The notes below the pieces were generated by a model, which worked only from the letters and a program-made list of their open reading frames with translations, had not been told where the DNA came from and searched no databases. Positions 11,786 to 23,400 of a stretch of 64,000 bases of DNA are shown one piece after another (position 1 is the first letter of the stretch; each line of letters begins with the position of its first letter). The stretch comes from Himantopus leucocephalus. Lineage: Eukaryota; Chordata; Aves; Charadriiformes; Recurvirostridae. The translations under genes and the position numbers were made by a program. The DNA lies in assembly GCA_003993805.1 (NCBI GenBank), contig RSEF01000001.1, forward strand, positions 58,248,094-58,312,093. The letters are read 5' to 3'.

Positions 11786-13570
11786 TCAAGGTAAGACACA
11801 TTTTCAGACAAGCCTGCTTTGCTTCTGCATAGAGTGGCTCTGGCTGTTGCTGAGTCCAGCAAACAGATTTTGGCCAGCAGGACTAAAAAGCCAAGGAATG
11901 GAGAAGACATAGGAATCTTAGATCTTCCCCAGAAGTGCTGATGGATTATTGTTAGGGACTGGTGGTTGTAGCCCACAGCGAATGTTTGAAGTCAGATCTG
12001 CATAGGTGACTACTTTGATAGACATGCACGTGCTGTTTTACAATGGTTTCGTCTACGTGCCTCTACAGGTATTACTACTAATAACCCATCAGTCTTCAGA
12101 AGGCCATCTGCTTGCTGTTAGCATGGATTTCTGAAGAAGATTTGCTGACAGCTGGGCCCACCAGGTAATCACACAGTTTTGGAGCTGGGGCCTGCCCAGA
12201 GACAGGAGAGCCGCATCTCTTCCTGGAAAAGTAAAAGAATAAGGCCTGAGGCATTGCAGTCAGAGAGAAATATATGTAAAAAGGGTATTGTTAACATAGC
12301 TGTAACTCATACAGAAGTGGGAAAGTGACCTTCTGGGTCACTGAACCTTCCCAGCTGAAGTGCCAGACCTACTGTCATGGCCATACAGGTATCAATACCT
12401 GAGTTACTACCCTGAGGCTTACATAGATGATCTCCAGGTGCTTTATTCAGTGCTGGCTGAAATGCAGTCCATCAGTACTTCTTGTGGGCAGAAACTCTCA
12501 TGAACAACAGCAGCTGCAGGTCTAGCCTGTCTCATTCTTCTGAGAAGTTGCCAGTTTACAAACATAGAGAAGCATTTGTAACCTTTTAAAAACTTCCTCT
12601 AATGTCTTTTATTTTTGCTGGTGACTTCTTTTGCAACAGGCAGAGCACACCTGAGCTCTTCTGCCCGTTGCTTTCCATGAATATTAGATTTCGCTCATTC
12701 CCTTGGATGATTTTGGAGTGTGTACATCCCAGGAAGTTCTACAAGATGCTATTCATAACAGAAAAAAGATCTTGTTTTTCACAATTGCACGATATGTAGG
12801 AGACATATTGGGTGAATTTACTATGTCTGGAGAGGTAATTGTGCTCTTAAACAGTTGCATGTTGGTGCCTAAGCTCTTGTGTGGCTCTAGACCTCTCCAC
12901 ATGCTTTTAGCTGCCCTTTCTCATGGAGATATTTGGGCTTGAAAACACTCAAGCCAACCTTTTTGAACTCAAGTGCCTAAATTAGGCATTCTCTTCCCAC
13001 TTAATGCAAATGCCAGAAGTCCTTTCTATTCCAGCAGCAGAGGAGCAAGCTTTAAAGCTAACAGCTGTCTCCGTAGCTCTCTGACTTCACAGGCGCTGGA
13101 GCGAGCATGCTCCCCTGCCTGTCCAGATGGCTATCGTGTTAATGGCTTATTGCCTGCCCGTGGGCAGCTTTTCTGGATGCACCTGGCAGTGTTTAACCTG
13201 TTGGGTCTGTTCAAAGTTGTGGGTCCCTACATGCTCCTAACAGTGAACTTCAGCCGTGCTCAAATCCAACCTCGTGTCTTGCTGCCTGAGCAACCTGCAA
13301 GTCTGGTTTCTGAGAGTGCCCTTGAGCTGCCTGTGACGGGCAGGCCAGGGAAGGACAAATTCCCAAGCCCCGTCACCTGCAACCCAAAATGGTTGTGTGG
13401 TTCTGGACTGCTTGTACTGCACCTGCCCAAACAAAACCTTCATCCAGCTTCTATTCACCTCCCGTCTCCCCAGCCCACATTCTCCGCCTCCCACAATTGC
13501 CCCCACGGGCAGAAGCTCCTGCAGGCCCTGGTACTGCTGTGAAGGCAACAGTGAGCGGTGAGCAGTCGGG

Positions 13571-13842
13571 AATCATAGAATGGTTAGAATTGGAAGGGAC
13601 CTTGAAGATCATNNNNNNNNNNNNNNNNNNNNNNNNNNNNNNNNNNNNNNNNNNNNNNNNNNNNNNNNNNNNNNNNNNNNNNNNNNNNNNNNNNNNNNNN
13701 NNNNNNNNNNNNCTCCAACAGGTCCACATCCTTCTTATGTTGGGGTCCCCAGAGCCGCACACAGTACTGCAGGTGGGGGCTCACAAGACCAGAGTAGAGG
13801 GTGAGAACCACTTCCCTCCCCACCTCCAGGCCACGCTTCTTC
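13571..13842 (-). mobile_element. CR1 LINE retrotransposon fragment interrupted by an assembly gap
   Basis: Read on the minus strand, 13842-13713 encodes the C-terminal part of a CR1 reverse transcriptase, with [15 protein letters not shown] followed by [14 protein letters not shown]. On the far side of 100 N (13613-13712) lies the typical CR1 3' end, seen in antisense as ATCATAGAATGG followed by GGAAGGGACCTTGAAG. The element is 5'-truncated, as most CR1 copies are. An intact copy would have several hundred bases between these two parts, so either the gap is larger than 100 bases or the copy has an internal deletion. Confidence 0.93.
13613..13712. other. Assembly gap of exactly 100 N
   Basis: The round length suggests a placeholder of unknown true size. 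It lies inside the CR1 fragment, which is consistent with a break in assembly at an interspersed repeat. Confidence 0.97.
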
Positions 13843-14339
13843 TAATATTAATCATATTAGTATATCTCAATAATAATCATTTGCTCTTGTGCGAGGATTT
13901 TGTTCGCGTGTAATTTGGGATGAGCTCCTTATTTTTGAGGTCCAGACAAAAGCCCGCGCTATCCCCGGCGCTGCGCTGTGGCCGTTTCGGGCCGAGCGAC
14001 CACCGCGGCGCTGAGGGCTGCGCTCTCCCACGCAGTGTTTTCCCGCCGGTACCGGTTTCTCTTCCTCCGGCACCGCCGGAGCCTGCCTCCCTCCCTCCCT
14101 CCGCCACCGGGGTGCCCCAGCCCTCCGCGCTACACCGGAGACGGGGGCGGAGGTGGGCTGCTCTGCCCAGCGTCCTCAACGAAACGCCGCCAAGATAAGA
14201 TGGGGGCAGGTGTCGGTCTCACCTTTCCCCACACCCTGACTCCGCTTCCCCCTCAGCGGAGCCCTCCCGGCCCCGGCAGCCGCCGCCCGCCCCTTCCGCC
14301 GGCGGATCCGCCTCCTCCTCCCGGCAGCCCGCGGCCGGC

Positions 14340-14360
14340 ATGGCGGCGCCCGGCGCGTAG
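14340..14360 (+). promoter_or_regulatory. Candidate upstream ORF (6 codons) before UTP20
   Basis: ATG GCG GCG CCC GGC GCG TAG encodes MAAPGA. The ATG has G at -3 and G at +4, a strong initiation context. It ends 84 bases before the UTP20 ATG. It matters only if transcription starts upstream of 14340. The same bases contain the YY1-like ATGGCGGC, so they could equally be a promoter element near the start site. Confidence 0.35.
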
Positions 14361-14444
14361 GGCCGCACGTGTGGCTGTCGGTGTGGGGTTGCGCCGCACC
14401 GGGCGTTCCCGGGGTCTCCCCCTCCCTTCCCCGCCACCGCCGCC

Positions 14445-14489
14445 ATGAAGAGCAAACCCTCAGCCCACAAGTCGGGGAACACGCACCGG
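14445..14489 (+). CDS. UTP20: UTP20 exon 1 (residues 1-15)
   Basis: The exon encodes MKSKPSAHKSGNTHR and is followed by the donor GTGAGC. It ends in phase 0. The ATG sits in a good context (GCCGCC ahead of it) and matches the conserved N-terminus MK-K--HK--NT. Confidence 0.95.
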
Positions 14490-17400
14490 GTGAGCGCCCG
14501 CCACGCCGCCCCGGGTCTCCGCGGCTGGTGGCCGGGGGAAAGGAAGGGTCTTTAGTTTTCCGTCCTCGGGTGTCAGTTGAATGGTAGTGCCCGGCTGCCG
14601 CAGCCGGGCTGGGGGGGGAGGCGTGAGGGCGGGCGGTGCGGCATGGCGGCGGGGGGGGGGGGGGGGCCCNGGGGGGGGGGGCGCCCACCCACCCGCGCCC
14701 GAGGGCGGCTTCTCCCCCTTCCCCCGGCGCTCCGTGGGCAGAGTCACCCTCCCTGTCAGGCCGCAGGCACGCCGCAGCCTTCGTGTGGAAAACCGGCATA
14801 GTTTAATGTAAAAAAAATGACACCCAGTGGGGGGGGTGTTAGCCAGGGCGTTGCTTCTGGAGACGCAAGAGCCGGGCCGTGTGTTGAAACGCGGGTGGAT
14901 TTCTCTGCGCCTTTCTCACCGTGTTGTGGAGAGGCGGTGTGGGGGCTGCGAGCCTTGGTTGTGCAGAGCACGGTGGGGAGGGGGTCGGTCCTCCTCGTGG
15001 GCGTCTTAAGCAATTTTTTTTGCCTTAAAGTTCTGGTAGGATTGTTTACAGATTGCCATGTACTGTCTGGCAGCCCACCGATAGCAGCGGGGCTCCTGTT
15101 TGCAGTGGGAGTGCAGCTGAGGGGGACTTAGAAGGGCCGTTCTCAGGACTGAGCAAGAAACGTGTATGTCCTTTTGTTTTACAGTTTCTTACTTTTTCGG
15201 AGCGCTTAAGCAATGTTAATATCGATATTATTCATCGGATTGACAGAACTGGAAGCTACGCTGAGGTGAGAACAGCAATTGTGGTCATTTTCTTAAATCA
15301 GAAGTAGATGTGCTCCATGAAAGGTTCATTTACAAAATTTGGTCAGGAGGAGATTGGAAAGAAGCTGCTGGAAAAGTTGCCTATTTTGAAGCCTCACTTT
15401 GTGCTTTGTTCCCCTTTGCTTTTTGACCTGCCTTGCAGTATTGCCATAGCGACTCTTTGACAGTGCCACCCTGATGGCTTCCATGTGGCTAGTGGGCCTG
15501 TGGATGTTTCTGAGCATGGAAGATGCTGCTGTGGGAGTCAGCAGTCCTAAGTCCAGACCTGCAAAGACTTACGGATGCTGAGTAGTTGCAGTACTTGCAG
15601 CATGTATACAAAGCGTGTGCATGTGTCTTTATAGATCATAAAGAAGGCTCATCTATATGTGTCCTGTAGGTCATCATTGTGAATATAGCGCTTTGAAGGT
15701 TATTACCTCCTGGCCTGCTGAATTGTTCTTCTGAACTTCCCACTCAATGGCTGTGTGAATGCCAAAAGAAATCCCAAAGCATTTGTGCTGGGTGGGCTAT
15801 GGCTCAGCATCTAAGGACAGCCAACAGAGGTCTAAAAAGCAATTACGTAAACAAGTCCTGTCACCAGAAAATATTTTCAAATGTGTTTTGAATATAGAAA
15901 AAAAAATCTTGTTTTTATGGAAATTCCATAGCACCTTTTGAAGTGAAGTCATCAAGATTTCATGAAACATTCTTAAAATATTCGCGGCACTTGATAGTTT
16001 TCTTCATTTGAACCTCTCATCTTTGCAGGCTACATTCACTAGGGTCAGTAGCTATTATTTTATCTTTGTCTTTACAGGAAGTTGAAACCTACTTTTCTGA
16101 AGGACTACGGAAATGGAGGGAGCTGAACCTCACTCAGCATTTTAGTATGTCATTTTTATTCATGTTACTTACTTTCCTTAAACTGTTAGTGTATGTTGCT
16201 TCTGCATCCAGAGCCCAATGGGAGATTTTCTATTGACAGTTTTTTGGATTGGGCTCTGGAGAGCTATTATTCTTTAACATCCTACATGTTTACGAGGAAC
16301 TGGACTAGTTTTCAGGGTTTCTCTTTTGTGCCTCGAACAGTGCAATTCTACAATGAAGTGGCCAACAAATGCCAGTCCTTCAACCAGCTGGTCTACTACC
16401 AGAGTGCCATTGTGCAGAGCTTGAAGACACATTTGCAAGTCGAAGGCAGTCTTGCTTATCAACCCCTGTTAGAGTAAGTATATGGTGACAAAATGTAGTC
16501 AGAAGCCTTGAAGGTATTACAAGTAAGCACGAATCCTGTTGTGAGTGTTCTTTTCCTTTATTGTACCTGAGGAAGACAGAGCAATGCGATGCCCAGAGTG
16601 GCTGTATTTCCCTGATAGAGCTTTATGGTTCTAAGTCTTCAAAAAAAAAAAAAAAACAGGGACAAGGCANAGTGCTTACTGAGTGTCAGACAATATTAAT
16701 GTGCTTTGTTTGATGTTAATCATTTATGTCTTCTTGTTTACTATCTGCATGATTTTTTTTAAATCTTAAGATTCTTGCCATCCACAGCTGCCTAATAGGT
16801 GATACTTAAATAAAAGCGAGAAGTAAAGTAATGCTGTCTTTCTTTCCAGAGAGACTGTGCTGGATTATGCAGTGTTTGACTAGGTTTTTATTGGCTTATT
16901 TTTGAAATGAACTAACACAGATGTATTTTCTGAAACGCAGTCTTGTGGTGCAGCTGGCTCGAGATCTTCAGACTGATTTCTATCCTCACTTTCATGACTT
17001 TTTCCTGGCCATCACCAAGTTACTGGATACACAGGACACAGAGCTGCTGGAATGGGCTTTTACCTCTCTTTCCTACCTCTACAAATACTTGTGGAGATTA
17101 ATGGTGAAGGACATACACAAAATATACAGGTAAAAGCAGTGTTTAATGTGTGTCTTGATCAGCAGTTATTAGATGCTATAGAAATGTAAATGCCCCAGGA
17201 ACACATGGCTTAATGCTTCAGTATACTTGTTAGCATGCTTTCCCTGCTTTCTGAGAGACTCGGAAGTTTGTTACAATTTGCAGCTTCTTTGAGATCGTAC
17301 TGACTTTCATGGGCCACTGTATCGGAGGGGCCTGTGGGTTGTGCTGCAGATTTGGGCCTTCGGTCCCCTTTTCTGCTGGGGGATAGGAGAGGAAGCATCC

Positions 17401-20400
17401 ATGTCAGCTGGGAAAACAAAGCGCAGAAAGACACTGGATTGTCATAGTCGTCTTGGAAACCTGTGGCCAAGTCTAAATTCAACACAGGCCTCTTGAGTAT
17501 CTGTCAAGTACCTCAGTCATATTTGTATCATGTCTGTCTTTCCCAGTTGTGGACACCTAGACTTGGGACATTGAATAGATGCCTTTGAGTCTTTAATTGT
17601 TCCTTTCCCAGTATTTTCTCCTTCATGTTTTTCCCTTCTTCCTGTCTGTTTAGTGAGGGAGCAGATTAGGTGTGCACAGTTTTGTGGGGAGTTGAGGGAG
17701 TTGAGTTGGAGGGAGTTAACAAATGCATAGGGGGTACTTCTGGCTTGGGGAGTCCCTGATCTGCAGGTGGTTGGAGGCTGATTTTGTATGTGCCTGCCCT
17801 GTTTTTAGATGTTTCACAGGCATCTGCTTCTGGCTGCTGCTGTAGACTGAATACTGGGCTGGATGGACCTGTAGCCTGACCCAGTATGACTGCTTGTTCA
17901 ATCTTACACTGCTGTGGTAGCAGGGCTCTTCTTTTTGTCGTAGCCAGTGGGTCCATGTTGGTTCCTCCTAATTTCAATTTGGAACAGATGGCACAGAAGA
18001 GGGGTTACAGATTTTTCTCCTCAACCCAGCAGAAGCTATTGGGCATATTGAAAAAACATCTGCTTGACTGTGAATTGGAGTCACCACTTGCTCTGCACTG
18101 AACATGTGCTGAGCCACCTGCAACTGTTACTGATGCTTACCAGAGAACTGCAAATATCTATCACCCCTGTAAATTGTACCTTTAGAAACTTTTAACTGCA
18201 CAGGAGAGCCTGTTGGCTCAACTGAAAACCAAATCTGGCTTATCAAATCGATTTTGGTTTCACTTACTGCTGCTGAGAATATGTATTGAAAATCTTGATG
18301 CTGCAGTTGAAGCTGTGTGGATCCAGAGATTTTAGAGGTATTTCTGAATGTAGCTTAATTTGCCTGGCATTGTGATTTGACCTTTGCAAAACTCTGTTCT
18401 TTATCCAGGGAGAGTGAGAAGGAATTGAGTTGATGAAGGTGCTTGCCCTCTCTAGGAGGACAGATTCTTAGTTTTTGTAAAAAGTGGCAATGTAAACTGA
18501 AAACATAAGTTTTAAAACCAATTGGTTGCAACTCTTGCATTGCCTTTAAGACAGTGGATTTTTTTTTTGTCTTTGTAGCCTGTACAGCACCCTGCTGGGT
18601 CACCACAAACTTCACATCAGAAACTTTGCTGCCGAAAGTTTTGTCTTTCTAATGAGAAAGGTAAGTGAGGTGTTTGTACTTTGACACTCTCTCCATTCTG
18701 TGGTGTCTCTTAGATTCAACGGGTAATACTAGGTCTTCTCCAAAGGAGGGTTAACAAGGCTTGAACTGGCATTCAGCATGTCCTGAGTTGTCCTATTAAG
18801 TGACTGTTTTACTGAGAATGGCATGCACTTCATACCAGCAGTGGCTAATAGAGGCCTTAGCACTCTCTGTTTTAAGAGCAGTTAAACCAAATGTTTGTGT
18901 TTGGTTTATCTAAAATGACTAGAAATGGTAAAGTAATCTTGCAAAAGGGAGGCTTTAATTTATAAATGCACATTTGCTCACTGGCTTTTCCAATAATGCC
19001 TTAAGGTCTTTGTAGAACTCATATTCTTGTGACAACCTTTTTGCACTCCTGAAAATCAAGAGTATGTAACGTTCCCAGGCAGATCAATCAAGATCAGACA
19101 GCAGCGTTTCATGGAGTAAGGAAAGGGAGTGGTAGTTGTTGGTTTTTATTTAGTCAAAATATACAAAAGCCAGGATTCCTAAGTCAAGAGATCTTAATAA
19201 AGCACGTTTGTTTGATTGATTGTTTTCAGAAATTGCTGAACTTCAAGTCAATCCTCAGAAATGGAGGCTTTTAAAATCTTGGGCCAGAAGTTCTTGCAGT
19301 ATTCCTAAGTGTGGTTATAGTTCTGGATGACTGAATTCTGTGTTCAGCGATACACGTCTCTTTCCACAGCAGTGCAGCGACCTTTGTGTTTCAGTTGGGA
19401 CCAGTTTAATGGTGCATTTATGCATATGTTTAACTCTAAAAGCGTAGTAATCAAAACCACATATTTCAGCTGCAGTTACCTCACTAGACCTGTGTGCATC
19501 TTGAGGGGACAGTGCTGTAGTGACTGAATAGCTAATTGTTTTTCTCCTTTCAATTTCCAGAATATTGCAGAAATAATGAGTTTGAACTGTTGTGGGAAGG
19601 CAGGACTAGGACAGTAACGTGGTGCTGTGGTGCCATTTAATTGCCTCTATCCATCTGGCAGTTCTGAATAGAAGATAACTTGTCTTTTTCTCCTTATGTT
19701 TTGTAGGTTTCTGATAAAAATGCAATCTTCAATTTAATGCTTCGTGACTTGGGGGAGCACCCCAAGAAGGCAGAAGGTGTAGGACAGCTATTTTTTGAGA
19801 TGTGCAAGGGTGTTCGAAACATGTTCCACTCTTGTGCGGAGACGGTAAAGACAAGAAAAGATTGTTGGTTTAAATGTTGCTGTAATAGAGCTTTAAGCAG
19901 TGCTCAGTGAAACCATTGAGTGTTGTCTTGTTCACCTCAGTGGATCCTTGGTGATAAACATGCTGTTCATTACTTAATAAGATCTGAAAGCCTTCTTCTA
20001 AGAATATTCTTTGAGATACGAAGGTTGTTTTTAGTAATTCATATGCAATATTCCTATATTTTAAAATAGTACTGCTTGTTGATATTTCAGATTTTAAGTG
20101 ATAGCCTGTAGTCATTTTAGAAAGAATCACGATCACTGGAATGTTTTAGCAGTGTATTGCACTATCTAATTTTAGGATTACTGGAGTTATTTTCTAAGTA
20201 TAAGGACATGATGTGCTCTTTTCCTGTGCAGGCTATGAAGTTAATTCTGTTAAAGCTGGGGCCTATTACTGAAGAAGAAATTGAACTACCGTGGGTAACT
20301 GTAGGAGAAGCCTTTGAGCAGATGATCAGATCAGCTGTGCTCCATATCCATAAGGAGCATTTTGACATTGTCTTCAAGTGCCTGGAGGTACACAGATTCT

Positions 20401-23400
20401 TTTATTTACTTATTTATTCATGAGAGACTGAAAAAAAAGCTCTGTGTATTTACCAAGAAAAGTATTTGTGTCGTATTGGACCAGAATTTTTTTTTTTCCT
20501 GCTTTGGAAACGTAAAGTACAGTGCACGTGCATGGGAAAAATCCCACCCTTCTTTTGGAAGTTCAGAATGACTCTGCTGGCTGTGCTGTGCTGTGAGTGA
20601 GAAGGGAAGTCCTGTGTGCGAGACTTGGAGCTCCGTCCCACGTATGGGCAAGGAGGTTTTGTAGGATCTGCCTTTGCAGAGATAGACATCACGGGCCCCT
20701 TGGTGGAGTGGCAATGCTAGGACTTGCTTTATATTGCTGAACTACGTATATTGGTGGTTCCAAAACCGCTTAGTGGCAGACAAGGGGAGGCTTTTTGCCC
20801 TGCAGCTGTCTTCACAGCAAAGACTTGGGCTGAACCTGGAAAGCCAAGCTTAAGCCTCAGAGCCAGGTACTGAAAATCACAGTGTTTTCAGTCCAAGTGT
20901 TCCCCTGTTGCTGCTTGAGGGTTACACTCTTGAGTTTTGAGGGAGCACGGCTGAGTGCTGTCGGCTATGCTGTGTTGTGTCAGGTGATGGAGAATGATGA
21001 GCAAGGGCCTGGCAAGTGTTTTTTACTTACCTGATCAACATTTAGATGTTTTTACTAGCAATTGGGATTTGCTAAGGGGGATCGAAACCTCTTGCAACTG
21101 ACAACTGTGTCAGTTGCGCTCCTCAGAAGGGTGAAATAGGAAACTGGAGGAAATAATACATGTGAACTTTAGGGTAGTTCTTCCAGGATGGGTAAATAGT
21201 CCTATTTGTTCCTTCTTGGAACTGCCACCCTGTGACTATCCATAGTTTCCCAGAAAATCCCATCTTGTTTCTTCTACCTCACCCAGTATGATGGCAGTTA
21301 TTGTCTAAGTGTCATTAGCTACAGAATGGTTTGCCACTGGATGTTTTGTATCCCTGGGATCTGAGTCACTCAGCATCTGCAGTTGCGACGAAATCTTGGA
21401 AACTGCTGACATAATTCCCTTTATTTTTAATGAGGCTTGGTTTTTTACCCTGGGAACTGGTAGGTGCATTGGGGTATCTTGCTCAGAGGGAAATATTAAT
21501 GTAGTCTATGATAGCTCTCTAAACTGGGTTCAATTCATAGGATCAAGGATGGGAGTTTATATTCCCTGCACAGAAAGGGACAGTAATGGGAGTGATCCAA
21601 AGCAGCTCCGTTATCCGTATAATGTAGATTATACGCGTAACCTCTCAGCATCCACATTAGTATAATGATGCATAAAGTGTAAGAGCACTTAAGTTCTGAT
21701 AATTCCAGTGGAAGCTGGGTGCTTCCATACCATTGTGGGTCTGGGGCCAAGTATTTCTCTCTCTTCCTCTTTCCTATTTTGTAAGTTGTGTGTTGGCCTT
21801 GCAGAAAACCCTTATCTTGGGAGGTATTTGTGTTTCTGTCCAAGGAATTTGGGATGTGTGTTTTTACATAACGGGAATCGCATAGTGTTTCTGCAAGGTT
21901 TGGTTTGTTGAACGTGAATGAGAGAGTCAACAATAGTTTGTCAGGCAGAGGAGATGTTGATTCTTTAGAATGCCTTTCAGATAGCAGTAAGTGAAACATG
22001 GTCTGGTCATTTTCCTTTTTTATTTAAACAGGAGTCACTCTTAGTCTTGCAGAGGAAAATAACTAAGGCCAACTGCTGTATGGCTTCAGAGCAGGTGGAG
22101 AGGATTCTGCAAGCATATCTGATCCTAGTGGAACATGCAAATGGATCCAAAATCTCACGGCCTGAAGATGTCTGTCAGGTAGGTCAGACTGTCACTTTCA
22201 CTGATGTGCCAGAGAAGCGTCAATTTAATGTGGAAGAAGTGTGGTCAGCTGAAGCACTCGTACATGTCTCTGATGCTTCAGTGGGCCTGGGATTTGAGTT
22301 GAGTGAAGAGACGTTTACTGTGAGTATTCCTGCCTCTCTGATCACATGAGAATTTACCTCTACTGTATTGCTGGTGTAAGCCTCCTTTAAATGAGCAAGG
22401 GAAAAAGCAGGCTGGTTCTGCTAGAGACCATGCTGAGCTATAGTTCTGCCACTGTGGAGGACACCTGGACCCCCATATCAGTGGTAGAGCAGTTCTACCA
22501 GATTCACATACGTTTAACCCTCTTGGGTTCAAATGTATGTTTGGTGCGTTCAAGCTTTAACAGGATGATTAGGATTCATTTCTGTGGGCTGAAGCTTAGA
22601 ACACCATGCCCTCCTGCTCCAGGGACTGTCCAGATCATTCAGACCAGACAATCATTATCTTCATAGACAAACATCAGTTCTCCCTCTTTCATTTCAGATT
22701 TTAATGAAAATGTTGCAAACACCAGATCTCTCGTCATCTTGCTGCAAAACCCTGCTGAACACCATTTCTGCGTTCCTGTTGGCTGAGAATGTTTTCTTGC
22801 CCGATTCTTTGACCAAAGAAGCTATTGAGAAGGTAACAAAGACTGTGGCTTATAGCAGAAATCCCAGAGTTCAAGTTCCCTAGAGCAGGCTGATTTCTGG
22901 ACATTACACTTCAGGCTAGGAAGTAGACTATAAGGTTCCCTTTAGCCTTTTTGCAGAGATAATAGAGAAGCTGCCCAGTGCCTTAAATAATGTCTGCTGT
23001 GGTCTTGGAACTTCTTGACAGTCTCGCACAGACTGTCAGTGTAGCAGTGGCATTGTGGCAGACATCTTTGCGATAAAAACCAGGCTCTGATTCAAACACC
23101 TACAGCCTCTGTGGAGAAAGGGGGGAGAACAGAGAAGGGACATGTTCTGCCGTAGATTATAAAGCAGGTCAGTGAGTTGGAGTTAATGAAAAAAGTACAT
23201 TTTTCACTAAGCTGCCAAACATTCAGTCAGCATGGCTTAGTCTTGTGAACAAGGTTCAGGCAAGTGCAGTTTGATTTAGAAAGCACAGAGATAGGCATAT
23301 TTCAGTACTACTATTGCTCCTGAAGCATTGACAAGAATAGCTGCATACATTCTTATCAAATGCAGTGTTGCAAAGATTAGTAGGAGATGCTACTATGGAG

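Larger units (their letters stand above)
9590..13570. other. Intergenic DNA, no gene recognised
   Basis: This stretch holds two A-rich simple repeats (9915-9965 and 11700-11785) and otherwise unremarkable sequence. The longest frame, 12973-13542 plus, starts with GTG rather than ATG and resembles no known family. I treat it as chance. Confidence 0.6.
13950..15000. promoter_or_regulatory. CpG island with the UTP20 promoter, exon 1 and early intron 1
   Basis: The region is GC-rich and CpG-dense, with many CCGCC and GGCGG stretches, and falls away sharply on either side. No TATA box is evident upstream of the UTP20 ATG, as is usual for housekeeping ribosome-biogenesis genes. ATGGCGGC at 14340-14347 matches the core of a YY1-type site. 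The start site cannot be placed from sequence alone. Confidence 0.7.

Noticed and set aside
12973..13542. Long plus-strand open frame of 189 codons just upstream of the CR1 fragment
   Set aside because: It begins with GTG, has no recognisable domain, signal or splice context, and its composition looks like chance. No family resemblance was found by eye.
14176..14799. Long proline/arginine-rich minus-strand frame over the UTP20 promoter
   Set aside because: GC-rich islands produce long open frames by composition alone, and this one runs through the N and G tracts.
16193..16340. Open frame extending UTP20 exon 4 upstream through intron 3
   Set aside because: The frame is out of register with exon 3, and intron 3 retention reaches a stop. 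The conserved protein requires the acceptor at 16340.
18431..18500. TGATGA...CTGA spacing resembling a C/D snoRNA in UTP20 intron 5
   Set aside because: No terminal stem and a pyrimidine before TGATGA; such motif pairs are expected by chance in 49 kb.
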